In this document: one piece after another, positions 1 through 6,561 of the stretch
How positions within the stretch are numbered: the first letter of the stretch is position 1
How the letters are laid out: each line of letters starts with the position of its first letter
DNA from: DASZTU01 sp035547675
GTDB taxonomy: Bacteria; Pseudomonadota; Alphaproteobacteria; Rhizobiales; Devosiaceae
Direction of reading: 5' to 3'
NCBI GenBank assembly: GCA_035547675.1
Contig: DASZUI010000002.1
Span: 1 to 8,917, forward strand
Length of the DNA stretch: 8,917 nt
Notes under the pieces: model-generated
Databases searched by the model: none
What the model was told of the DNA's origin: nothing
The model's input: only the letters and a program-made list of their open reading frames with translations
Translations under genes and position numbers: made by a program

Positions 1-338
1 CCTTCCTCGACGAACCACATGCAGAAATGGTGCGCGCTCATCAGCTCGAACCATTCCGCCTTGCGGTTGTAGAAGCGCTTGTGGACCGTGTTCCAGACGA
101 ACTGCTCGAGATCTTCGACCGTCTCCCACACGCTCAGATTCACCGCCATCATCGGGTCGGGAAACGGCCTCAAATCGAGCGCGCCGTCATTGCTGCCGTC
201 CCCGGTGAGCCGCCAGACGAAACCCGGCATGCGCTCGGCCATCCCGTTGACGCGCCCGAGATTGTTCACGAAATCGGCGATGCGCGGATCGCCGATCTCG
301 TATTTCAGCCGGCCGATATTGAGTTCGGCGAGGTGCAT
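1..338 (-). CDS. DUF3291 domain protein, C-terminus cut by window edge
   Basis: The ATG at 338 opens a frame that stays open for 112 codons to the window edge, so the C-terminus is missing. The protein starts MHLAELNIGRLKYEI and contains PGFVWRL (residues 39-45), a VNLSVWE strand-like segment (about 67-73), HKRFYNRKAEWFE (about 88-100) and a final CMWFVEEG. This pattern matches my recollection of the DUF3291 family: about 130-150 residues, probable dimeric alpha/beta-barrel fold, biochemical function unknown. There is no signal peptide or membrane segment, so it should be cytoplasmic. Its ATG shares one base with the stop of the upstream coiled-coil gene (TGATG), implying translational coupling and membership of the nuo transcript. 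Its role there is unknown; quinone- or flavin-related chemistry would be a guess. Family assignment is by motif memory only. Confidence 0.75.
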   Translation of the reverse strand, partial: MHLAELNIGRLKYEIGDPRIADFVNNLGRVNGMAERMPGFVWRLTGDGSNDGALDLRPFPDPMMAVNLSVWETVEDLEQFVWNTVHKRFYNRKAEWFELMSAHHFCMWFVEE

Positions 339-562
339 CAATGCGCCTCCGACAAATCGAGGCGTCTTTCGATCCGGAGCACGCGGTCTTCCATGCGATC
401 CATCCGCCGGTCGAGGCTGCTCATGCGCTCCTCGCTCGTCATTCGGATCTTCACCTCGTGCACGTCGAACTCGATCCGATCGAGGCGCTCGTCCAGCCGC
501 ACCAGACGGTCATCGATGCGCCTGAGCATCACGAGCACGATGTTCTCCGGCTCCTCTGCCAT
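338..562 (-). CDS. small charged coiled-coil protein in the nuo operon
   Basis: This 74-residue protein starts 4 bases after the nuoF stop; the upstream bases GGAGTAGGGCG give a plausible ribosome site. After a short lead (MAEEPENIVLVMLRRID) it is almost entirely charged amphipathic helix, with Leu, Ile, Val and Met at heptad-like spacing and many Arg, Asp and Glu. It ends with RIERRLDL. The composition points to a dimeric or oligomeric coiled coil. Similar small proteins ending in an ERIERRLDL-like motif are common orphans in alphaproteobacteria, and I know of no assigned function. There are no cysteines and no membrane segment. Its stop overlaps the start of the DUF3291 gene (TGATG), so the two are probably made together. 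The tight coupling and coding-like composition make it a real gene; the function is open. Confidence 0.8.
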   Translation of the reverse strand: MAEEPENIVLVMLRRIDDRLVRLDERLDRIEFDVHEVKIRMTSEERMSSLDRRMDRMEDRVLRIERRLDLSEAH

Positions 563-566
563 CGCC

Positions 567-1880
567 CTACTCCGCCGCGATCGAGGGCACGGCGCCCTCG
601 GAATCGGAATTGTAGGTGTAGGCGTCGATCCGCGCCTCGATCACATCGCGGAAATTGCGGATCAGCCCCTGGATCGGCCAGGCCGCCGCGTCGCCGAGCG
701 CGCATATGGTATGGCCTTCGATCTGCTTGGTGACCTCGAAGAGCATGTCGATCTCGCGCTTCTGCGCGCGGCCTTCGACCATGCGCGCCATGACCCGCAT
801 CATCCAGCCCGTGCCCTCTCGGCAGGGCGTGCACTGGCCGCAGCTCTCGTGCTTGAAGAACGACGCGATGCGCCAGATCGCCTTGATGATATCGGTCGAC
901 TTGTCCATGACGATCATGCCGCCCGTGCCGAAGGACGATTTCTTTTCGCGCAGGCCATCGAAATCCATGATGGCGGTCATCATGTCCTCGCCGCGCACCA
1001 CGGGACACGAGGCGCCGCCGGGGATCACGGCCAGAAGATTGTCCCAGCCGCCGCGTATGCCGCCGCAATGCTTTTCAATGATATCCTTGAAGGACTCGCC
1101 CATCGCCTCTTCGAAGGTCGCGGGCTTGTTGACGTGGCCCGAAACCATGAAGAGCTTGGTGCCGGTATTGTTCGGCCGGCCGATGCCGGCAAACCAGGCG
1201 CCGCCCCGGCGCAGGATTTCCGGCACCACGGCGATCGATTCCACATTGTTGACCGTGGTCGGATTGCCATAGACGCCCATCGCCGCCGGGAAAGGCGGCT
1301 TCAGCCGCGGCTGGCCCTTCTTGCCCTCGAAGGATTCCATGAGCGCGGTTTCTTCGCCGCAGATATAGGCGCCGGCGCCATGATGGACGACGATGTCGAA
1401 GTCCCAGCCATGGACATTGTTCTTGCCGATCAGGCGGGCGTCATAGGCCTGCTGGACGGCTGCCTCGAAATGCTGCCGCTCGCGGATGAATTCGCCACGG
1501 ATATAGACATAGGCGATATGCGCGCCCATGGCGCGGCCGGCGAGGAGGCACCCCTCCACCAGATGGTGCGGATCGTGCCGGAGGATTTCTCGGTCCTTGC
1601 AGGTACCGGGCTCCGACTCGTCGGCATTGATGAGAAGCTGGCTCGGCCGTCCGTCGCCCGCCCCTTCCTTGGGCATGAAGGTCCATTTGAGCGCCGTGGG
1701 GAAGCCGGCCCCGCCGCGGCCGCGCAGGCCCGAGCCCTTGACCTCGTTCACGATCCAGTCGCGGCCATTGTCGATGAAGCCCTTGGTGCCGCTCCAGGCG
1801 CCGCGTGCGCGCGCGCCCTCGAGGCCCCAGTCGCGCTGGCCGTAGAGATTGGTGAAGATGCGGTCCTTGTCCTCGAGCAT
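567..1880 (-). CDS. nuoF: NADH-quinone oxidoreductase subunit F (NADH/FMN-binding, 51 kDa type)
   Basis: NuoF takes the hydride from NADH onto FMN and passes electrons to iron-sulfur cluster N3, at the cytoplasmic tip of complex I. The 437-residue protein shows GRGGAGFP (54-61) for FMN/NADH binding, GAGAYICGEETAL (168-180), and the N3 4Fe-4S ligands C347, C350 and C353 (SCGQCTPC) with C393 (TICALGD). Length is normal for the family. The frame is open back to 2009, but I chose the ATG at 1880: MLEDKDRIFTNLYG is the usual alphaproteobacterial start, and a GAGG ribosome site six bases before it overlaps the nuoE stop. An alternative ATG at 1919 would overlap nuoE by 32 bases. It follows nuoE by 7 bases and is followed 4 bases later by the coiled-coil gene. 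All key residues are present. Confidence 0.98.
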   Translation of the reverse strand: MLEDKDRIFTNLYGQRDWGLEGARARGAWSGTKGFIDNGRDWIVNEVKGSGLRGRGGAGFPTALKWTFMPKEGAGDGRPSQLLINADESEPGTCKDREILRHDPHHLVEGCLLAGRAMGAHIAYVYIRGEFIRERQHFEAAVQQAYDARLIGKNNVHGWDFDIVVHHGAGAYICGEETALMESFEGKKGQPRLKPPFPAAMGVYGNPTTVNNVESIAVVPEILRRGGAWFAGIGRPNNTGTKLFMVSGHVNKPATFEEAMGESFKDIIEKHCGGIRGGWDNLLAVIPGGASCPVVRGEDMMTAIMDFDGLREKKSSFGTGGMIVMDKSTDIIKAIWRIASFFKHESCGQCTPCREGTGWMMRVMARMVEGRAQKREIDMLFEVTKQIEGHTICALGDAAAWPIQGLIRNFRDVIEARIDAYTYNSDSEGAVPSIAAE

Positions 1881-1887
1881 GGCGACC

Positions 1888-3156
1888 TCAACGTGGCTTT
1901 CTGCCAAAGACGCGTTCATATTCCTCGGCGCCGCCGCGGGCCAGCACCTCGGCCTGCTGCAGCCAATTGTCGCGGCGCACCCGGCCGCGGAAGCCGAGTT
2001 CGCCCTCAACCACCGCGATCTGCGCCTCGGTCAGCCGGGCGACCTGCGCCCAGGTCGTGATGCCAATGGCGTTCAGCGCCCGCTCCAGCCCGGGGCCGAT
2101 GCCGACGATGAGCTTCAGGTCGTCGCCCGGCCCTTCGGGCGCCTTGAACAGCGCTTCCGCCGGGCGCTCCTTGCCCGGCGCCATACCCGCATCGACCTTG
2201 CCGGCCGGCGACTCGGCGCCGGTGGCGTTCTCGCGCATGGCCCGGGCCGGCTTGCCGTCCGCCCCGGCGGACTTGTCGGCGGCAAGCTGCTCGGCCTCCG
2301 CCTTGGCCTGGGAAACCTTGCCCCGGCGCGACGGCCCCTTGAGGGCTGGCGCCGCCTCCTCGGAAACCTCGCGCTTGCGGCCCGGAACGGTCGGAGCGGG
2401 CTCCGCCACCTGGGCCGGCGGATTTGCGGGCGCAGCGGGCTTGGCCGCCGCCGGCGCCGCCGTTGCGGGCGCAGCCGGAGCGGCCCCCGCCGCATTGGCC
2501 GGCGCCGGCGCCGGCGGGAACGGCTTGTAGCTGCGTTGGGCCGTCGGCTCCTCCAAGAGCGTCGTTGCGCCGCCCTGCGCGGCGCCGAACTGACGCTCGA
2601 CCTGCGGGCCGGGCCTGACGCTGGCCCCCTCGCCGCGCTCGAAGGCGTCGAGAATCTGCTCGAAACGTTCGACCGTCAAATCCTCATAGGTATCGTTGCC
2701 GATCATCACCAGCGGCGCATTCACGCAGGCGCCCAGGCACTCGACCTCCTCCCAGGAAAGCGTGCCCGCCTCATTGGTCTCGAACGGTTCGTGGTTGATC
2801 CGCCGTTCGCAGACGCCGCGGATATCCTCGGCCCCGCGCAGCATGCACGGCGTCGTCCCGCACACCTGCACATGGGCATTGGTCCCCACCGGCCGCAGCA
2901 GGAATTGCGTGTAGAAAGTCGCAACCTCCAGCACCCGGATATAGGGCATGTCGAGGAGCTTCGCGACCGTTTCGATCGCCGCCCGGGTTACCCAGCCCTG
3001 CTGTTCCTGCGCGCGCCACAGCAGCGGAATGACCGCCGATTGCTGCCGGCCCGCCGGATATTCGGCGATCTTCCGTTCCGCCCAGCGTGCGTTCTCCGCC
3101 GAAAAGGCGAATTCGTCCGGCTGGAGCTGGGCTTCGGCGAGGCGGCGGACGCTCAT
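1888..3156 (-). CDS. nuoE: NADH-quinone oxidoreductase subunit E with long linker and C-terminal helix-hairpin-helix domain
   Basis: NuoE carries the 2Fe-2S cluster N1a next to the FMN of NuoF. Residues about 20-175 form the normal NuoE domain (helical part, then thioredoxin-like fold), with cluster ligands C99, C104, C140 and C144 in VCGTTPC and ECLGAC. The protein is 422 residues, against about 160-220 for classical NuoE. Residues about 205-260 are a low-complexity Ala/Pro linker, and about 260-340 are charged and probably disordered. The tail (about 345-410) contains LIVGIGPGLERALNAIGI, a helix-hairpin-helix signature like the extra domain of some rhizobial L21 ribosomal proteins. Such long NuoE proteins are, as I recall, a feature of Rhizobiales. 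The ATG follows the membrane-protein stop directly (TGAATG). The frame is intact throughout, so this is a genuine fusion and not a misread gene boundary. Confidence 0.96.
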   Translation of the reverse strand: MSVRRLAEAQLQPDEFAFSAENARWAERKIAEYPAGRQQSAVIPLLWRAQEQQGWVTRAAIETVAKLLDMPYIRVLEVATFYTQFLLRPVGTNAHVQVCGTTPCMLRGAEDIRGVCERRINHEPFETNEAGTLSWEEVECLGACVNAPLVMIGNDTYEDLTVERFEQILDAFERGEGASVRPGPQVERQFGAAQGGATTLLEEPTAQRSYKPFPPAPAPANAAGAAPAAPATAAPAAAKPAAPANPPAQVAEPAPTVPGRKREVSEEAAPALKGPSRRGKVSQAKAEAEQLAADKSAGADGKPARAMRENATGAESPAGKVDAGMAPGKERPAEALFKAPEGPGDDLKLIVGIGPGLERALNAIGITTWAQVARLTEAQIAVVEGELGFRGRVRRDNWLQQAEVLARGGAEEYERVFGRKPR

Positions 3157-3558
3157 TCAGGCACCTACCTTGGGACTGACGCTGGCGAGGAAACGCGCCC
3201 GGTCGCGCAGCAATCCGCTCTCGAGCACCTCGAAGACATGGCGCTCGAGGCGCGTGGCGAAATAGGCGCCGAACAGGGCCGGCAGCACCATCGCGACCGA
3301 CAGCTCCAGATGGCTCATATGGTAGGCACTGACCACCGCCCCCTCGAGCGCCAGCGCGGGCACGAAGAACAGGCTGAAGATCGCGCTCCGCAGCAGCGAG
3401 GCGATCATTACCGCCCAGTAGAAGCGATTGGCGCCGCCCGGAAAGCTATCGGCCTTCCGGCGCCGAACCACGGCGAGCGCGAAATCCAGCGCCGCCCCCA
3501 TGCCGAGGCAGATGAGCGGAAAGGAGAGCATCAGGAAGAGGTTGGGCATCGTGTTCAT
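3157..3558 (-). CDS. small three-helix membrane protein inserted between nuoD and nuoE
   Basis: I do not recognise this 133-residue protein. It has three probable transmembrane helices at about residues 7-31, 47-70 and 85-103. The first loop contains RRRK (32-35), and the C-terminal 30 residues are rich in Arg and Glu. By the positive-inside rule the N-terminus would be periplasmic and the C-terminus cytoplasmic. There are no Cys clusters or catalytic motifs. It is not NuoA, NuoH, NuoJ or NuoK by sequence. The start at 3558 lies two bases after the nuoD stop; an in-frame ATG at 3549 is a possible alternative, and neither has a strong ribosome site. Its stop abuts the nuoE ATG, so it is co-translated with complex I subunits. 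It could be an accessory subunit or assembly helper for the membrane arm, but only position supports that. Confidence 0.85.
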   Translation of the reverse strand: MNTMPNLFLMLSFPLICLGMGAALDFALAVVRRRKADSFPGGANRFYWAVMIASLLRSAIFSLFFVPALALEGAVVSAYHMSHLELSVAMVLPALFGAYFATRLERHVFEVLESGLLRDRARFLASVSPKVGA

Positions 3559-3560
3559 GT

Positions 3561-4751
3561 TTAGCGGTCGACCTCGCCGAAAACGATGTCGAGCGAGCCG
3601 AGAATGGCCGTGATGTCGGCCAGCATGTGACCGCGGCAAAGGAAATCCATGGCGCCGAGATGGGCGAAGCCGGGCGCCTTGATCTTGCAGCGATAGGGCT
3701 TGTTGGTGCCGTCCGAGACGAGATAGACGCCGAACTCGCCCTTGGGCGCCTCGACCGCCGCATAGACCTCGCCGGCGGGCACCTTGTAGCCCTCGGTGTA
3801 GAGCTTGAAGTGATGGATAAGCGCCTCCATCGACTTCTTCATCTCCGCCCGCTTCGGCGGCACCACCTTGCCGTCGGTCGCGGCCACCGGCCCCTTCCCT
3901 TCCGGCGAATTGAGCAGCCCGATCACCTGCTTCATGATGCGGATCGACTGCCGCATCTCGTCCATGCGCACCAGATAGCGGTCGTAGCAGTCGCCGTTCT
4001 TGCCGATCGGAATGTCGAAATCGAGCTGGTCGTAGCACTCATAGGGCTGGGCCTTGCGCAGATCCCACGCGGCGCCGGAGCCGCGCACCATCACGCCCGA
4101 AAAGCCCCACTTCCACGCATCCTCCAGCGACACCACGCCGATATCGGCGTTGCGCTGCATATAGATGCGGTTGCCCGTCATCAGCTTTTCGAGGTCGTCG
4201 AGCACCGTAAGGAACGGATCGCAGAAGGCCTCGATATCGTCGATCAGCTCCTGCGGCAGGTCCTGATGCACGCCGCCCGGCCGAAAATAGGCCGCATGCA
4301 TGCGGCTACCCGAGGCGCGCTCGTAGAAGATCATGAGCTTTTCGCGCTCGTCGAAACCCCAGAGCGGCGGCGTGAGCGCGCCGACATCGAGCGCCTGCGT
4401 GGTGGTGTTGAGGATATGCGACAGCAGTCGCCCGATCTCGGCATAAAGCACGCGGATCAATTGCCCGCGGAACGGCACTTCGAGCCCCAGCAGCTTTTCG
4501 ACGGCGAGGCAGAAGGCGTGCTCCTGGTTCATTGGCGCGACATAGTCGAGCCGGTCGAAATAGGGCACCGCCTGCAGATAGGTTTTGTATTCGATCAGCT
4601 TTTCGGTGCCGCGATGCAGCAGCCCGATATGCGGATCCACCCGCTCGACGATCTCGCCGTCGAGCTCCACGACCAGGCGCAGCACACCATGGGCCGACGG
4701 GTGCTGCGGCCCGAAATTGATCGTGAAATTGCGGACTTCGGCTTCGGCCAT
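3561..4751 (-). CDS. nuoD: NADH-quinone oxidoreductase subunit D (49 kDa type)
   Basis: NuoD forms, with NuoB, the quinone-reduction chamber of complex I at the junction of the peripheral and membrane arms. The 396-residue protein has the canonical N-terminus FTINFGPQHPSAHGV, with H21 in the loop that contacts the quinone headgroup, and Y70 in DRLDYVAPMNQEHAF as the expected quinone-binding tyrosine. The C-terminus, FGEVDR, is the conserved end that packs by NuoB. It is a separate NuoD, not the NuoCD fusion of enterobacteria. Its ATG shares a base with the nuoC stop (TGATG), giving translational coupling. The length is normal and no key residue is missing. Confidence 0.98.
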   Translation of the reverse strand: MAEAEVRNFTINFGPQHPSAHGVLRLVVELDGEIVERVDPHIGLLHRGTEKLIEYKTYLQAVPYFDRLDYVAPMNQEHAFCLAVEKLLGLEVPFRGQLIRVLYAEIGRLLSHILNTTTQALDVGALTPPLWGFDEREKLMIFYERASGSRMHAAYFRPGGVHQDLPQELIDDIEAFCDPFLTVLDDLEKLMTGNRIYMQRNADIGVVSLEDAWKWGFSGVMVRGSGAAWDLRKAQPYECYDQLDFDIPIGKNGDCYDRYLVRMDEMRQSIRIMKQVIGLLNSPEGKGPVAATDGKVVPPKRAEMKKSMEALIHHFKLYTEGYKVPAGEVYAAVEAPKGEFGVYLVSDGTNKPYRCKIKAPGFAHLGAMDFLCRGHMLADITAILGSLDIVFGEVDR

Positions 4752-5368
4752 CAGCTCTTCGCCTTCTCATCGCCGGGCAGCACGTAATCGGTGCCTTCCC
4801 ATGGCGACAAATAATCGAAATTGCGGAATTCCTGCGCGAGCTTGACCGGCTCGTAGACGACCCGCTTGCGTTCCTCGTCATAGCGGACTTCGACGAAGCC
4901 GGTCAGCGGGAAGTCCTTGCGCAGCGGATAGCCGTCGAACCCGTAATCGGTGAGGATGCGACGCAGGTCCGGGTGGCCGGAGAACAGGATGCCGTAAAGG
5001 TCGTAGGCCTCGCGCTCGTACCAGTCGGCGCCAGGAAAAATCCCGGCGATCGAGGGGACCGGATGGCTGTCGTCGGTTGTCACCTTGACCCGTATCCGGA
5101 GGTTCCGGGTCGGGCTGAGCAGATGATAGACCACGTCGAAGCGCTCGGCGCGCCCGGGATAATCAACCCCGCAGACATCGCTGATCGAGACGAACCCGCA
5201 CTGGCTGTCGTCGTGAAGGAAGCGCACCACATCGAGGATCGCGTCGCGCCGGGCATTGAGCGTCAATTCGCCAAAGGCGACGACATGGCCCGTCAGCCGG
5301 TCGCCCAGCCTGTCTGCCAGATAGGCGCCCAGTTCGCCGAGCGCCACCCCCAGTTCGGATTGGTCCAT
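4751..5368 (-). CDS. nuoC: NADH-quinone oxidoreductase subunit C (30 kDa type)
   Basis: NuoC is a structural subunit of the connecting part of complex I and carries no cofactor. The 205-residue protein has the family signature WYEREAYDLYGILFSGHPDL (116-135), followed by RRILTDYGFDGYPLRKDFPL (136-155). The N-terminal part (about 1-60) is variable, as usual. The C-terminal extension to SPWEGTDYVLPGDEKAKS is typical of alphaproteobacteria. The ATG at 5368 begins six bases after the nuoB stop, and its stop overlaps the nuoD start. The gene is intact. Confidence 0.97.
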   Translation of the reverse strand: MDQSELGVALGELGAYLADRLGDRLTGHVVAFGELTLNARRDAILDVVRFLHDDSQCGFVSISDVCGVDYPGRAERFDVVYHLLSPTRNLRIRVKVTTDDSHPVPSIAGIFPGADWYEREAYDLYGILFSGHPDLRRILTDYGFDGYPLRKDFPLTGFVEVRYDEERKRVVYEPVKLAQEFRNFDYLSPWEGTDYVLPGDEKAKS

Positions 5369-5374
5369 TCGGGC

Positions 5375-5956
5375 CTATCTCTCAATCGTGCCGGTACGGC
5401 GGATTTTCTTCTGCAGCAGCAGGCAGCCATAAAGCAGCGCTTCCGCCGTGGGCGGACATCCGGGAACATAGATGTCGACCGGCACGATGCGGTCGCAGCC
5501 CCGCACCACCGAATAGGAATAATGGTAATAGCCGCCGCCATTGGCGCAGCTGCCCATTGAGATGACATAGCGCGGCTCAGGCATCTGGTCGTAGACCTTG
5601 CGCAGCGCCGGCGCCATCTTGTTGGTCAGCGTGCCGGCGACGATCATCACGTCCGACTGCCGCGGCGAAGCGCGGGGGGCGAGCCCGAAGCGCTCCATGT
5701 CGTAGCGCGGCATCGACACCTGGATCATCTCGACAGCGCAGCAGGCGAGCCCGAACTGCATCCACATCAGCGAGCCGGTACGGGCCCAGGTGATGAGGTC
5801 GTCGGTCGCGGTGACCAGGAAACCCTTGTCCGCGAGCTCGTTGTTGATCTCGGTGAAGAACGGATCATCCGACCCGACCGGCTTGTTCGTCCGCGGGTCG
5901 ATAACACCTCGCGGCCGCGGCGCAACCAAGGTCCCGGGGCTCTCGCTCAATCCCAT
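5375..5956 (-). CDS. nuoB: NADH-quinone oxidoreductase subunit B (PSST type, cluster N2)
   Basis: NuoB binds the terminal 4Fe-4S cluster N2, which donates electrons to quinone. The N2 ligands are visible as the adjacent pair C72-C73 (GLACCAVEM), C137 (MGSCANGGGYYHYSYS) and C167 (VPGCPP). The family's SPRQSDVMIVAGTLTNKMAP block is present at about 97-116. I chose the ATG at 5956, giving 193 residues starting MGLSESPGTL, because AAGGGAG lies about seven bases upstream and because alphaproteobacterial NuoB usually begins this way. An ATG at 5977 would add seven residues. With the chosen start the gene overlaps nuoA by 10 bases, and it ends six bases before nuoC. Confidence 0.97.
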   Translation of the reverse strand: MGLSESPGTLVAPRPRGVIDPRTNKPVGSDDPFFTEINNELADKGFLVTATDDLITWARTGSLMWMQFGLACCAVEMIQVSMPRYDMERFGLAPRASPRQSDVMIVAGTLTNKMAPALRKVYDQMPEPRYVISMGSCANGGGYYHYSYSVVRGCDRIVPVDIYVPGCPPTAEALLYGCLLLQKKIRRTGTIER

Positions 5957-6312
5957 TCGAGCGCTCCCTTCTTCCATTCATAGATGAAGCCGACGGTCAG
6001 CACGCCCAGGAAAATCATCATGGCCCAGAAGCCGAACCAGCCGACATCCTTGAAGGCGACCGCCCACGGGAACAGGAACGCGACCTCGAGGTCGAAGATG
6101 ATGAACAGGATCGAGACCAGGTAGAAGCGGACATCGAACTTCATGCGCGCATCGTCGAAGGCGTCGAAGCCGCATTCATAGGCCGAGACCTTCTCCGGGT
6201 CCGGCCGGCGCACCGCGACGACGAAGGGGGCAACCAGAAGCGCAAGGCCAATGATGGCAGCCAATCCGATGAACAGCACGATCGGCAGGTAATTGCTTAG
6301 CAAATCGGTCAT
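5947..6312 (-). CDS. nuoA: NADH-quinone oxidoreductase subunit A
   Basis: NuoA is a three-helix membrane subunit at the base of the peripheral arm; its first loop gates the quinone site. The 121-residue protein has helices at about 9-33, 63-84 and 93-113. The conserved loop SAYECGFDAF (43-52) includes the cysteine used as a conformational reporter in mitochondrial ND3, and FDLEVAFLFPWA spans 73-84. The frame continues upstream to 6420, but MTDLLSNYLPIVLF from 6312 is the expected start; the extra upstream residues are Arg-rich, non-membrane and unlike NuoA. Only a weak AGG lies before this ATG. It is the first gene of the operon, after a 249-base intergenic region. Confidence 0.97.
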   Translation of the reverse strand: MTDLLSNYLPIVLFIGLAAIIGLALLVAPFVVAVRRPDPEKVSAYECGFDAFDDARMKFDVRFYLVSILFIIFDLEVAFLFPWAVAFKDVGWFGFWAMMIFLGVLTVGFIYEWKKGALEWD

Positions 6313-6329
6313 TAGGCAGCCTATTGCTT

Positions 6330-6350
6330 GGCCGGCATGGCGCGCCGGCC
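6330..6350 (-). promoter_or_regulatory. perfect inverted repeat in the nuoA leader
   Basis: GGCCGGC (6330-6336) and GCCGGCC (6344-6350) are perfect 7-base arms around a 7-base loop. The repeat ends 17 bases before the nuoA ATG. In the nuo leader RNA it would make a very GC-rich hairpin just upstream of the weak ribosome site, so it could lower or gate translation of the first complex I gene. No T-tract follows, so it is not a terminator. The structure is seen in the sequence; the role is inference. Confidence 0.45.
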
Positions 6351-6391
6351 GGGAGCGTAGTCGGCGGCTGCGGCCACCGGCGAACGGCATG

Positions 6392-6421
6392 GGCTTAGCC
6401 CGTCCACTCGCTAGATTCAAG
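6392..6421 (-). promoter_or_regulatory. candidate nuo operon promoter (weak)
   Basis: Reading the minus strand, CTTGAA (6421-6416) resembles the alphaproteobacterial -35 element CTTGAC. Taking TTGAAT as the -35 hexamer, a 17-base spacer leads to TAAGCC (6397-6392), a poor -10. The -10 sits inside the palindrome GGGCT-A-AGCCC (6391-6401), which could be an operator. The site lies immediately downstream of the terminator-like stem at 6432-6450 and about 80 bases before nuoA, where the operon promoter is expected. The match is weak. Confidence 0.25.
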
Positions 6422-6450
6422 AAAAAGAAAAGCTGATTGCAAGTATCAGC
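6421..6450 (-). terminator. probable rho-independent terminator after the first outer membrane protein gene
   Basis: On the minus strand, GCTGAT pairs with ATCAGC around a 7-base loop (6450-6432). TTTTCTTTTTC (6431-6421) follows directly. The T-rich tract in the direction of transcription is convincing; the 6-base stem is only half GC, so termination may be partial. It lies about 110 bases beyond the end of the upstream porin-type gene and just before the nuo promoter region, so it would insulate the nuo operon. Confidence 0.5.
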
Positions 6451-6561
6451 AAAGCTGCCGGTTACCGCCCGCCGACGGAGCCGAAAATTCGAATGGTGGC
6501 AGCAATTTAGCCCCGCTCGGCGGCAAGACGGCGACGTCGTCTTTGGTCACACCAATAACGA

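Noticed and set aside
27..2060. A 677-codon open frame on the plus strand, antisense to nuoF and its neighbours, with others at 1849-3564 and 3627-4787.
   Set aside because: These are opposite-strand shadows of GC-rich genes. Their products are Arg/Ala/His-rich without recognisable domains, and the minus-strand genes they cover carry full family signatures.
1888..2520. The NuoE tail as a separate gene or a frameshifted fusion.
   Set aside because: One continuous frame runs from 3156 to 1888, and nuoF starts with its own ribosome site at the NuoE stop. The linker is typical of a real multi-domain protein.
6446..6550. A 34-codon GTG-started minus-strand frame after the first outer membrane protein gene, ending in the terminator stem.
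   Set aside because: No ribosome site precedes the GTG, and the peptide shows no signal or motif. It continues the shadow frame of the barrel gene.
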